Shown: in pieces, positions 14,908-20,366 of the stretch
Layout: every line of letters begins with the position of its first letter
Position numbering within the stretch: the stretch's first letter is position 1
Origin: an uncultured Eubacterium sp.
GTDB lineage: Bacteria > Bacillota > Clostridia > Lachnospirales > Lachnospiraceae
DNA length: 20,366 nt
Direction: 5' to 3'
Assembly: GCA_910579075.1 (NCBI GenBank)
Contig: CAJTSV010000069.1
Coordinates: 1,011 to 21,376 of the forward strand
Translations under genes and position numbers: made by a program
Notes under the pieces: model-generated
Databases searched by the model: none
Seen by the model: only the letters and a program-made list of their open reading frames with translations
What the model was told of the DNA's origin: nothing

Positions 14908-16347
14908 TTATTCCCGCACGCCCTCGATTTCTTCCTCAATCCGCAGCAGCCGGTTATATTTTGCCACACGCTCGCTGCGGCAGGGCGCACCGGTCTTGAT
15001 ATACCCGGTATGCATTCCGACTGCAAGGTCTGCGATAAACGTATCTTCCGTTTCCCCGGAGCGGTGCGACATAATTGTTCGGTAGCCGTGTTCTTTTGCT
15101 GTGCGGATGGCCAGCATGGTTTCGGTCAGGCTGCCTATCTGGTTTGGCTTAATCAGGATGGCATTTGCACAGCCATTGTTAATGCCGCGCAGAAGCCGGG
15201 TTACATTTGTCACAAACAAATCATCCCCGACCAGCATAATCCGTTTTCCAAGCCGTTCGGTTATTTTTTTCCAGCCGTCCCAGTCTTCTTCGTCCAGCGG
15301 GTCTTCGATTGATACAATCGGATATTTGTCCACAAGCTTTTCATAGTAATCAATCATTTCATCCGAAGAACGCATAATCATCTGCCCGTCCGTGTCCGGT
15401 GTCAGGCAGTTGCAGTCCGGCTCACAGATGCAGCCGTCCTTTACTTCCTCCGTTACAACGGTCGTGCCCTCGCAGCAGCACTCGCTTTCCTGCGTGTTGT
15501 TCTGCTCAATGGCTTTTGCATTTTTGCGGATTAAGGATTTCGTTTCTCCCGGGAAATAATACATGGCGGCATCTTCCTGGAACAGCTCGCTCGCAGCTGC
15601 GTCCATGGCAAATGAAATGTCCTTTCCCGGCTCAAAGCCTGCATTACGCACAGCCTTCATCAGGTAATCCAGCACTTCAAAGGTGTCTTTTAAATCCGGT
15701 GCAAAACCGCCCTCATCGCCGACGCCTGTGCTGCGGCCGTCTTGGTCGAGCAGTTTTTTTAATTCCTGATAGACTTCCGCACACCACTGCAGGCCCTGGC
15801 GGATGCCCTTTGCGCCAGCCGGCATAATCATGAATTCCTGAAAATCGATGCAGTTTTTGGAATGGGCACCCCCATTCAGAATATTCATCATCGGCACCGG
15901 AACCGTCCCTTTTCCGCAGCCGCCCAGATACCGGTAAAGCGGGATTTTCAGCGCATCGGCACTGGCCCTTGCACAGGCCATCGACACACCGAGAATGGCA
16001 TTGGCCCCAAGCGAGGATTTATTTTTCGTGCCGTCCAAATCTATCAGCAGCTCATCAATCCGGTTCTGCATCAGGGCATCTTTTCCGGCAAGCTGTCCCG
16101 CAATCCGCCCGTTGACATTCGAAACAGCCTTATGCACGCCTTTTCCATGATATGCCTTATCGCCGTCCCGAAGCTCCACTGCTTCAAACTGCCCGGTACT
16201 GGCACCGGAAGGCACATCGGCCCTTGCACGGACAATTTCCCCGTTCTGCATATTTTCTACCGTGACTTCGGCTTCTACGGTCGGATTCCCGCGCGAATCC
16301 ATAATTTCCCTTGCATACACATCTATAATTTCCAACCTTGCTGACAT
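14908..16347 (-). CDS. eno: Enolase with a cysteine-rich insertion
   Basis: 479 aa, against about 430 for typical bacterial enolases. It interconverts 2-phosphoglycerate and phosphoenolpyruvate. Key residues are present: His162 in GGAHS, Glu212 in GDEGGFAP, metal ligands Asp249, Glu348 and Asp375, the base Lys400 in LIKPNQIG, and SHRSGETED. Residues about 270-325 (15373-15540), between the Asp249 and Glu348 ligands, are an insertion containing CCC, then CxC and CxC (Cys 290, 291, 292, 306, 308, 312, 314). The ATG at 16347 is chosen for AAGGAGG just upstream; the open frame extends 10 codons further. The catalytic core appears intact, so the enzyme is probably active. Confidence 0.96.
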   Translation of the reverse strand: MSARLEIIDVYAREIMDSRGNPTVEAEVTVENMQNGEIVRARADVPSGASTGQFEAVELRDGDKAYHGKGVHKAVSNVNGRIAGQLAGKDALMQNRIDELLIDLDGTKNKSSLGANAILGVSMACARASADALKIPLYRYLGGCGKGTVPVPMMNILNGGAHSKNCIDFQEFMIMPAGAKGIRQGLQWCAEVYQELKKLLDQDGRSTGVGDEGGFAPDLKDTFEVLDYLMKAVRNAGFEPGKDISFAMDAAASELFQEDAAMYYFPGETKSLIRKNAKAIEQNNTQESECCCEGTTVVTEEVKDGCICEPDCNCLTPDTDGQMIMRSSDEMIDYYEKLVDKYPIVSIEDPLDEEDWDGWKKITERLGKRIMLVGDDLFVTNVTRLLRGINNGCANAILIKPNQIGSLTETMLAIRTAKEHGYRTIMSHRSGETEDTFIADLAVGMHTGYIKTGAPCRSERVAKYNRLLRIEEEIEGVRE

Positions 16348-16454
16348 AAAAAGCCTCCTTTTTGCTTTGAAATACACTCCTTACTATTTCCAAAAAGAAG
16401 GCCTGCCATGCATATTTCCAATGATTTTCAGATAACCCTGGTCCATGCAGGGGC

Positions 16455-17021
16455 TTACAGGTTTCCAAGCACGGCTGCCGCGTTTTCTTTTATCACGCAC
16501 TGCCCATGCTCCCTTAAAAAGGCCGCGATGCTCTTTGTGTAGCAGATTTCGTCCACATATTCATCCGCCAGGCACAAAAGCTGCGCAATTTCCCGCACCT
16601 GGCATCTGCTGATGTCTGCCAGCAGAAAATAAACCCCGCGGTATTTATATAGCGCTGCTTTCAGCCTGCTGCCGGTTTTCCCGCAGAATGCAGCGATATT
16701 CATCAGCTCTTTTGACTTCAAAACTGCGATGGAAAATTCCGCAGACGCTTCTTCATCAAAATCATCAAAAAGTTCTTTTCTTCCTATAAAAAAGGTGATT
16801 TTTAGCAGTTCATCTGGCAGGAATGACGCATGAACCGTAATGTCTCCCCGTTTTTTTCGAAATCCGGTTTCCTGCTGTGCTTTTTTCATGATTTTGCGGA
16901 AAAAATCCTCTGTCCGCTTGTCATTTTCATAAATTGCCTGCCTGTCCATGCCGTAATCAGCTATTTCTGCTTCGGTCATGACACACTGGATTGTCTGCCT
17001 GTCTAACACGATAAATTCCAT
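16455..17021 (-). CDS. mecA: MecA-like ClpC adaptor protein
   Basis: 188 aa. The N-terminal domain (residues 1-60) follows the MecA pattern: MEFIVLDRQTIQCVMTEAEIADYGMDRQAIYENDKRTEDFFRKIM, then ITVHASFLPDELLKITFFIG. A charged linker precedes the C-terminal ClpC-binding domain (FSIAVLKSKELMNIAAFCG..SRLKAALYKYRGVYFLLADIS..LLCLADEYVDEI). MecA presents substrates to ClpCP for degradation. The protein is somewhat shorter than the B. subtilis one. GGGGGA precedes the ATG. It lies 10 bp after an XRE regulator and shares its promoter, which suggests that the regulator controls adaptor level. Confidence 0.8.
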   Translation of the reverse strand: MEFIVLDRQTIQCVMTEAEIADYGMDRQAIYENDKRTEDFFRKIMKKAQQETGFRKKRGDITVHASFLPDELLKITFFIGRKELFDDFDEEASAEFSIAVLKSKELMNIAAFCGKTGSRLKAALYKYRGVYFLLADISRCQVREIAQLLCLADEYVDEICYTKSIAAFLREHGQCVIKENAAAVLGNL

Positions 17022-17031
17022 TTCTCTCCCC

Positions 17032-17250
17032 CTATTCCATCCATATATGTATTCTTTTTCCCAGGCAGCCCGCGACCCGTATCAAAAGGTCCAGGCTCGG
17101 GTTATATTTCCCGCTTTCCAGCCTTGAAATATTGGACTTTTTCGTCCCGGCACGCTCTGCCAGGCTCTCCTGCGTCATGTGCTGTTCTTTGCGCACTTTC
17201 TTAATCTGGCTGATAACTTCCAGCCTTGCTTCAAGGTTTCCCTGATCCAT
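17032..17250 (-). CDS. XRE-family helix-turn-helix regulator
   Basis: 72 aa from the ATG at 17250 (AGGGGA upstream); the frame is open to a TTG at 17289. The HTH is clear: IKKVRKEQHMTQESLAERAGTKKSNISRLESGKYNPSLDLLIRVAGCLGKRIHI. This arrangement resembles HigA-type antitoxins, but no HigB-like toxin gene is adjacent; the partner here is a mecA-like gene. A perfect palindrome in its promoter makes autoregulation likely. Confidence 0.88.
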   Translation of the reverse strand: MDQGNLEARLEVISQIKKVRKEQHMTQESLAERAGTKKSNISRLESGKYNPSLDLLIRVAGCLGKRIHIWME

Positions 17251-17316
17251 ATCTGTGTTCCCCTGACAGCAGTTTTCATTTTTCACCAAAAACCGCGTTT
17301 TTTCATCATGTACCTA

Positions 17317-17349
17317 AAAAAGTTATCATATATGATAACTTTTTGTCAA
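17317..17349 (-). promoter_or_regulatory. Promoter with perfect 28-bp palindromic operator (XRE-mecA)
   Basis: AAAAAGTTATCATA and its exact complement form 17317-17344. On the minus strand the palindrome begins right at the end of a consensus -35 (TTGACA, 17344-17349) and covers the spacer and a -10-like GATAAC at 16-bp spacing. Binding would block RNA polymerase. The XRE protein is the obvious candidate ligand. Confidence 0.8.
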
Positions 17350-17389
17350 TAGGAATCGAAAGAATTCTTTCTTAAAATGCAAAATCCAG

Positions 17390-17523
17390 GTAACAGTTCA
17401 GGCAGGTCTTTGCACCCTGCTGCAAAGACCGTAAGAACATGATTCAGGAGTGCAAAAATCCCATCGCGAAGCGATTTTCAATGGATTTTTGCAGGTAACA
17501 GGTCAGCTTGTCTGAACTGTTAC
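17390..17523. repeat. Compound inverted-repeat element (MITE/REP-like), dispersed family copy
   Basis: Perfect 12-bp terminal inverted repeats (GTAACAGTTCAG at 17390-17401, CTGAACTGTTAC at 17512-17523) enclose two hairpins. One is GGTCTTTGCA/TGCAAAGACC (17405-17430). The other is TGCAAAAATCC/GGATTTTTGCA (17451-17493), with ATCGC-GAA-GCGAT inside. No ORF is present. The first hairpin differs from the one at 9430 by a compensatory base change. It sits just upstream of the type III TA promoter. Confidence 0.8.
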
Positions 17524-17573
17524 AAATCCAGGCGTTACAGCCATGTGTCACGAAACGGTTTCAAAACTCCTTC

Positions 17574-17602
17574 TTGACACCAGGCCGCTTTCCATGTAAT
17601 AT
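17574..17602 (+). promoter_or_regulatory. Strong promoter of the antitoxin RNA
   Basis: TTGACA, 17-bp spacer, TAATAT. An overlapping TATAAT lies 3 bp further on. The predicted start is near 17609, so the repeats and the terminator are transcribed. Confidence 0.8.
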
Positions 17603-17644
17603 AATAGATATAAAGCAGAATTCAGATTTTTCATATGGTTTTGC

Positions 17645-17745
17645 CAAAATATTTTCCGCTATCCGTAAAGCGGCATATAAAAGCACGGAAACAAAATATT
17701 TCCCGCTGCCTGTAAAGCGGGTAAAAAAAGCACAGGGCCAAAATA
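17645..17745 (+). repeat. 47-bp direct repeats, two full copies plus 7 bp of a third
   Basis: Copies are in exact 47-bp register with no indels and about 74% identical (35 of 47). The best conserved parts are CAAAATATTT, the CCGCT/AGCGG stem with GTAA, and AAAGCAC. A third copy starts CAAAATA at 17739 and runs into the terminator. Confidence 0.9.
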
Positions 17746-17746
17746 C

Positions 17747-17772
17747 AAAGGACTCTGCGGAGTCCTTTTCTT
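17747..17772 (+). terminator. Intrinsic terminator between antitoxin RNA and toxin remnant
   Basis: AAAGGACTC, loop TGCG, GAGTCCTTT, then TTCTTTT. It is a 9-bp perfect stem. In type III loci, this terminator sets the excess of antitoxin RNA over toxin mRNA by partial readthrough. Confidence 0.85.
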
Positions 17773-17785
17773 TTATGGAGTACAG

Positions 17786-17884
17786 ATGACCAAAGACAAA
17801 TTCTATTTTTTAACAGACGAATACTGTAATAAATTCGCAAAACTGAACCAAAATCGTCCTGACAGACCTGGATTACATATTTAA
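17786..17884 (+). pseudogene. Truncated type III toxin remnant (CptN/TenpN-like N-terminus)
   Basis: A 32-codon ORF starts with an ATG 5 nt after GGAG and 13 bp past the terminator, exactly where a type III toxin gene should start. It reads MTKDKFYFLTDEYCNKFAKL and then NQNRP. From memory, CptIN/TenpIN toxins begin with a similar F-Y-Y/F-L-T-D-x-Y-x-x-F strand, followed after a variable stretch by N-R-P. Known toxins are about 150-170 aa; this one stops at TAA 17882. No frame downstream continues a recognisable toxin, and another promoter begins at 17969. It is therefore probably a decayed toxin. The similarity is short, so a chance ORF is possible. Confidence 0.45.
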
Positions 17885-17968
17885 AAATCTGTAATGGTTT
17901 CATCTGGAAAACCAGAAACACAAAAACGCATAATTTTTCAATTCCCTGCAAATTTCATAAAATTTCCC

Positions 17969-17997
17969 TTTTCATACAGCAGAAAATATATTATAAT
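17969..17997 (+). promoter_or_regulatory. Promoter of the 18167 gene
   Basis: TTTTCA, 17-bp spacer, TATAAT, giving a leader of about 160 nt before the ATG at 18167. Confidence 0.6.
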
Positions 17998-18003
17998 AGC
18001 AGA

Positions 18004-18166
18004 CAGAACGCATCTGCGCCATTCTTTCCAGATAAAAGCCGCGCAGCAGCGGTACTCACGGGCAGGAAAGCTTTCCATGCCATAAAAACAGTGCCTGTGA
18101 GCCGGCGTTACCGGGCAAATCTTCCTGTTTGCCAGCATAGATTATTCACAGAGGAGTTCCAGCACT
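18004..18166 (+). other. Structured 5' leader of the 18167 gene
   Basis: No ORF with RBS is seen. Several stems can form in order: CCGC..GCGG near 18041; a longer CTCACGGGCA with TGCCTGTGAG (one G-U) enclosing GGAAAG/CTTTCC; then GCCGG-CGTTA-CCGG; then GGCAAA/TTTGCC. No U-run follows. I do not recognise a known riboswitch. Confidence 0.45.
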
Positions 18167-18676
18167 ATGAGTATTTATTTATGGATTACCGCGATTGCTT
18201 TTGCCACATTTGTGATAATTGCTTTTTTGTTTATCCGCAAATTTCTTTTTGGAAAAGAAAACGGCCTTGTTATTTTTTCGATTCTGTTAGCCGGAATTCT
18301 TGCATCTGCCGCCCTTTATGTCTTTTCCTCGATGCAGGGCACGCAGATTCTATCCAGCAGCCTGGCAGCTGAATATCAGATTAAGGAAGAAACTTTCCGT
18401 ACCACCGATGAAAATACGGCAAATTATGAGAATGCAGCTTATGCATTTTATGCAGAAAACGGCGTGCAGTACCAGCTGCGCGGCACACAGCTTTTAGAAG
18501 AACCGGATTCTTCCCCGGCATTTATCGGCATTTATTCGTGTGAAGCCGTAGACGGCTACCCATGGTGTTATATGAAAAAAGGAACGGTCATCCGCCATAC
18601 ACTGACAAAGCTTTCACATGACGGCAAAAAAGCGGTAGATTATGAACATCAGAAAAAAGACAAAAAAAAGAAGTAG
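18167..18676 (+). CDS. Hypothetical protein with two transmembrane segments
   Basis: 169 aa. Two hydrophobic helices (about 4-24 and 32-54) form a hairpin. They are followed by a soluble domain of about 95 residues containing YENAAYAFYAENGVQYQLRGTQLLEEPDSSPAFIGIYSCEAVDGYPWCYMKKGTVIRHTLTKL, with two Cys and aromatic residues. The end is a lysine-rich tail (HQKKDKKKK). GAGGAG lies 10 nt before the ATG. It has its own promoter and structured leader. The family is not recognised. A membrane-bound role is all that can be said. Confidence 0.75.
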   Translation: MSIYLWITAIAFATFVIIAFLFIRKFLFGKENGLVIFSILLAGILASAALYVFSSMQGTQILSSSLAAEYQIKEETFRTTDENTANYENAAYAFYAENGVQYQLRGTQLLEEPDSSPAFIGIYSCEAVDGYPWCYMKKGTVIRHTLTKLSHDGKKAVDYEHQKKDKKKK

Positions 18677-18690
18677 CAGCTTTCAGGCAT

Positions 18691-18790
18691 GGGCTGCCTG
18701 TTTCGTACCAGTGCAGGCGAAATTTCGACGGCGATGCGGTGGCATCAGCTGGAAATTCCAGCGGCGCAATGGTGCAAAACAGGCAGTCCC
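18691..18790. repeat. 100-bp nested-palindrome element
   Basis: An outer stem, GGG-TGCCTGTTT (18691-18703) against AAACAGGCA-CCC (18777-18790), encloses ACCAGTGC pairing with GCGC-AA-TGGT. Inside are three perfect palindromes in a row: CGAAATTTCG (18718), GATGC/GCATC (18733-18746) and GCTGGAA-A-TTCCAGC (18748-18762). It lies just after the 18167 gene, is not followed by a T-run, and encodes no credible protein. It could be a MITE/REP element or a folded RNA. Confidence 0.7.
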
Positions 18791-18859
18791 ATATTTTCAT
18801 TTCCGGCCGGATGGGGTACCTGTTCAGCACCCAGTCTGTTTTTTCATATTTCCAGAAAA
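18791..18859. other. Intergenic, nothing recognised
   Basis: AT-rich sequence with no ORF having an RBS and no strong repeat or promoter. Confidence 0.4.
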
Positions 18860-19072
18860 TCAAAAAAGCTGGCAGCGAACTGCCATACACATAAATAACG
18901 TCCGAAGCCCGTTCTTATGAAAAAAGAGAATCGAAACAAAAAACCCCATCGGGACAAATGCCATCATATCATGCATGCATTCATCATTTTTCATCACTTT
19001 TTCCTGGTCTGCCCTGTTTTCTATGCTGCAAATTAACTGCCCTGTAATGCTGGTCTGAATGCTGTCGCCCAT
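18860..19072 (-). CDS. Possible small membrane protein (doubtful)
   Basis: 70 codons beginning MGDSIQTSITGQL, with one hydrophobic segment (MMAFVPMGFFVSILFF). An AGAGGA lies only 3 nt before the ATG, which is too close to be convincing. A terminator directly upstream (19087-19128) leaves no room for a good promoter. Composition looks protein-like, so it is listed, but it may be a chance ORF or a remnant. Confidence 0.25.
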   Translation of the reverse strand: MGDSIQTSITGQLICSIENRADQEKVMKNDECMHDMMAFVPMGFFVSILFFHKNGLRTLFMCMAVRCQLF

Positions 19073-19086
19073 TGTTCCTCTTTCAT

Positions 19087-19128
19087 GGCAAAAAAATAGA
19101 GCATATAGATTTGAGTTTCTATATGCTC
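19087..19128 (-). terminator. Intrinsic terminator after nuclease remnant
   Basis: GAGCATATAGA and TCTATATGCTC, an 11-bp perfect stem with an 8-nt loop, followed on the minus strand by TATTTTTTTG. It overlaps the end of the nuclease-remnant frame. Confidence 0.85.
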
Positions 19129-19406
19129 AAGCGTATTTGAAAAATGCTTTTCGCAGGATGTGCTTCACAGTTTGTGGAAATGATTTTATAAACACGTTCT
19201 AACGCTGTTACTATATTTGATTTTGATTGATATGCTCCTGCGTCTGACCTTTGAATTTCCACGTCAAATTCTTTCTTAGTGCTGTCAACTGCATGGACAT
19301 CTAAAATAGCAGAACGCCCTTGCAAATTCTTAAACAGCTCTTGAGTACGAACCGGCTTTATTATTATATCTTCCCGAATCCTGTTGATGGGTATGCGCTG
19401 TTGTAC
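19119..19406 (-). pseudogene. PD-(D/E)XK nuclease family (Rpn-like transposase) remnant
   Basis: The minus-strand frame reads VRTQELFKNLQGRSAILDV followed by HAVDSTKKEFDVEIQRSDAGAYQ. This matches the core of the PD-(D/E)XK family transposase/Rpn nucleases, with the Asp of LDV and the E-x-Q of VEIQR as active-site residues. Full proteins are about 250-330 aa. Here the N-terminal helices are missing, the frame has a TGA at about 19407, and the sequence diverges after GAYQ and stops at 19119. A promoter (19436-19464) and an RBS with TTG near 19417 start a different frame (24 codons, MSTTAHTHQQ), so a frameshift also separates the start from the core. It is clearly inactive. Confidence 0.75.
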
Positions 19407-19693
19407 TCAAAATGCCACCTTCTTTCGCTGTTTTCATTATACATCAGACAATGCCTTTTGGAAACGGAAAATGGAGTTTCCATTATTGAATATACCAGTG
19501 CATTGCCTGCCACTGCTATCAGCGCCTATAAATAAGGGTTGAATGCTATTCATATTGGTGGTAAACTTAATAGTACAGTAAACAGAAAACAGTGATGCAA
19601 TGAAGTCCTGACAAAATATTTCATAGATTTTGCAGTATTGTTTTTCCTATATGTTTTCGTCTTTTTCAAGAGGTGGAAAATCCGAAATCTGCC
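19407..19693. other. Intergenic region between nuclease remnant and nrdD
   Basis: It contains a possible minus-strand promoter (TTTCCA, 17 bp, TATAAT at 19436-19464) and AT-rich sequence. No ORF with RBS other than the 24-codon TTG start, and no strong repeat, is seen. Confidence 0.4.
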
Positions 19694-19713
19694 AAAATCC
19701 TGCTTTGCAGGAT
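19694..19713 (-). terminator. Intrinsic terminator of nrdD
   Basis: ATCCTGC-AAA-GCAGGAT followed by TTTT on the minus strand, 7 bp beyond the nrdD stop. Confidence 0.7.
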
Positions 19714-19719
19714 GCCTGA

Positions 19720-20366
19720 TTACAGATGCAGCACCCGCTCTTTAATCTCCTGTGTCCTTCCCTGGTTCCAGAACTGGGTTCCGATATACCCGCAGGTCCG
19801 CCTGGCCACATTCATTTTATCCTGCCTGCGGCAGCCGCAGCGCGGGCACTCCCAGACCAGCTTTCCGTGGCCGTCATTGATAATGCTGATTTCCCCGTCA
19901 TAGCCGCACTCCTGGCAGTAATCGCTCTTGGTATTCAGCTCGGCATACATAATATTGTCATAAATATATTTCATGACAGATAAGACTGCTTCCAGGTTTG
20001 TCTTCATATCCGGCACTTCCACATAGCTGATAGCCCCGCCCGGGGAAAGCATCTGGAACTGGGCTTCAAATTTCAGCTTTGTAAATGCGTCAATCTGCTC
20101 CGTAACATGCACATGATAGCTGTTTGTAATATAATTTTTATCCGTAACGCCTGCAATCTTGCCAAACCGTTTCTGCAGGCATTTTGCAAATTTGTAAGTC
20201 GTAGACTCAAGCGGCGTCCCATAAACTGAAAAGTCAATCCGTTCCTCGGCTTTCCATTTCGCACAGGCATCGTTCATATGCTGCATGACAGACAGCGCAA
20301 ACGGCTTTGCCTGCGGGTCGGTATGCGACTTTCCGGTCATGTATTTCGTACATTCATAAAGGCCCG
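19720..20366 (-). CDS. nrdD: Anaerobic ribonucleoside-triphosphate reductase, C-terminal part
   Basis: The frame is open to the right edge (GLYECTKYMTGKSHTDP and on), so only about 215 C-terminal residues are in the window. Class III reductase features are seen: the HVHVTEQIDAFTKLKFEAQFQMLSPGGAISYVEVPD region, a zinc-binding pair CQECG and CPRCG near the C-terminus, and the glycyl-radical motif RTCGYIGTQFWNQGRTQEI with its Gly. The enzyme makes dNTPs without oxygen and needs NrdG for activation, which is not in the window. It indicates anaerobic growth. Confidence 0.97.
   Translation of the reverse strand, partial: GLYECTKYMTGKSHTDPQAKPFALSVMQHMNDACAKWKAEERIDFSVYGTPLESTTYKFAKCLQKRFGKIAGVTDKNYITNSYHVHVTEQIDAFTKLKFEAQFQMLSPGGAISYVEVPDMKTNLEAVLSVMKYIYDNIMYAELNTKSDYCQECGYDGEISIINDGHGKLVWECPRCGCRRQDKMNVARRTCGYIGTQFWNQGRTQEIKERVLHL

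Larger units (their letters stand above)
17609..17772 (+). ncRNA. Putative type III toxin-antitoxin RNA antitoxin (CptI/ToxI-like)
   Basis: A promoter-to-terminator transcript of about 164 nt with no credible ORF. It holds two direct repeats of exactly 47 nt (17645-17691, 17692-17738) and the start of a third. Each repeat can form an H-type pseudoknot. In copy 1, stem 1 is CCGCT (17656) with AGCGG (17669), and loop TCCGT (17662) pairs with ACGGA (17685). In copy 2, stem 1 is CCCGCT with AGCGGG, and CCTGT (17709) pairs with ACAGG (17732). Two of the five stem-2 pairs differ between copies and both changes are compensatory. In known ToxIN/CptIN/TenpIN systems, tandem pseudoknot RNA repeats precede a terminator and a toxin gene, as here. 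The assignment is inferred from architecture. Confidence 0.65.

Noticed and set aside
17032..17250. HigBA toxin-antitoxin pair
   Set aside because: The HTH protein is HigA-like, but the neighbour is a MecA-type adaptor and no RelE/HigB-like ORF lies on either side.
17631..17951. 106-codon minus-strand ORF
   Set aside because: It crosses the antitoxin repeats and terminator in antisense, has no RBS, and its composition follows the repeats.
17887..18372. Long open plus frame from the toxin remnant into the 18167 gene
   Set aside because: It is interrupted by the promoter and structured leader, has no RBS, and in its second half is a shadow of the 18167 gene. A fragment reading GFIW could be toxin debris but is too short to use.
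18588..18920. ORFs of 69-100 codons on both strands around the nested palindrome
   Set aside because: They are translations of the palindromic element and have no RBS.
1..20366. tRNA, rRNA or complete insertion sequence
   Set aside because: No tRNA cloverleaf, rRNA segment or intact transposase with terminal repeats was recognised by eye; a tRNAscan and ISfinder search would be needed to exclude them.

Overview
The window looks like chromosomal DNA of an anaerobic Clostridia member, most likely Lachnospiraceae (genus not resolved). This rests on the gene order (DUF512 radical-SAM protein, der, plsY, gpsA), on the class III anaerobic ribonucleotide reductase, on the MecA-type ClpC adaptor, on consensus sigma-A promoters and strong AGGAGG ribosome-binding sites, and on many recognisably clostridial proteins.

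Positions 1-9375 (minus strand) hold a housekeeping block. A promoter at 9347-9375 reads through an unusual tandem-repeat leader into a DUF512/PDZ radical-SAM protein, then der, plsY, gpsA, folC and folE, ending at an intrinsic terminator near 2464-2498. folP has its own promoter. A perfect -35/-10 pair inside the 3' end of folP then drives a folB-folK fusion and a CPBP-family membrane protease cut by the left edge. The block joins folate synthesis (GTP to dihydropteroate to folylpolyglutamate) with phospholipid precursor synthesis and ribosome assembly.

Positions 9414-12009 (plus strand) hold a surface module: a membrane-anchored beta-rich protein, a secreted beta-rich protein and an EpsG-like polysaccharide polymerase/export protein. 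Upstream are three TTTGTCG boxes in 10-bp phase that resemble Spo0A boxes. A GNAT acetyltransferase and a chemotaxis receptor run toward the module on the minus strand, and the GNAT and EpsG genes overlap tail to tail.

Positions 14464-17349 (minus strand) hold a His/Cys-rich secreted miniprotein, an enolase with a cysteine-rich insertion of about 50 residues, a MecA-like adaptor, and an XRE regulator whose promoter is covered by a perfect 28-bp palindrome.

Positions 17390-19700 are accessory and degraded, and contain the most interesting locus. A strong promoter is followed by two 47-nt direct repeats, each able to form an H-type pseudoknot whose second stem is maintained by compensatory changes. 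Next come a rho-independent terminator, a ribosome-binding site and a 32-codon ORF that resembles the N-terminus of a type III toxin. I read this as a CptIN/ToxIN-class type III toxin-antitoxin locus with a preserved RNA antitoxin and a truncated toxin. Beyond it lie an unknown two-TM protein with a structured leader, a 100-bp nested-palindrome element and a broken PD-(D/E)XK (Rpn-like) nuclease. The right edge cuts nrdD, of which only the C-terminal part is present.
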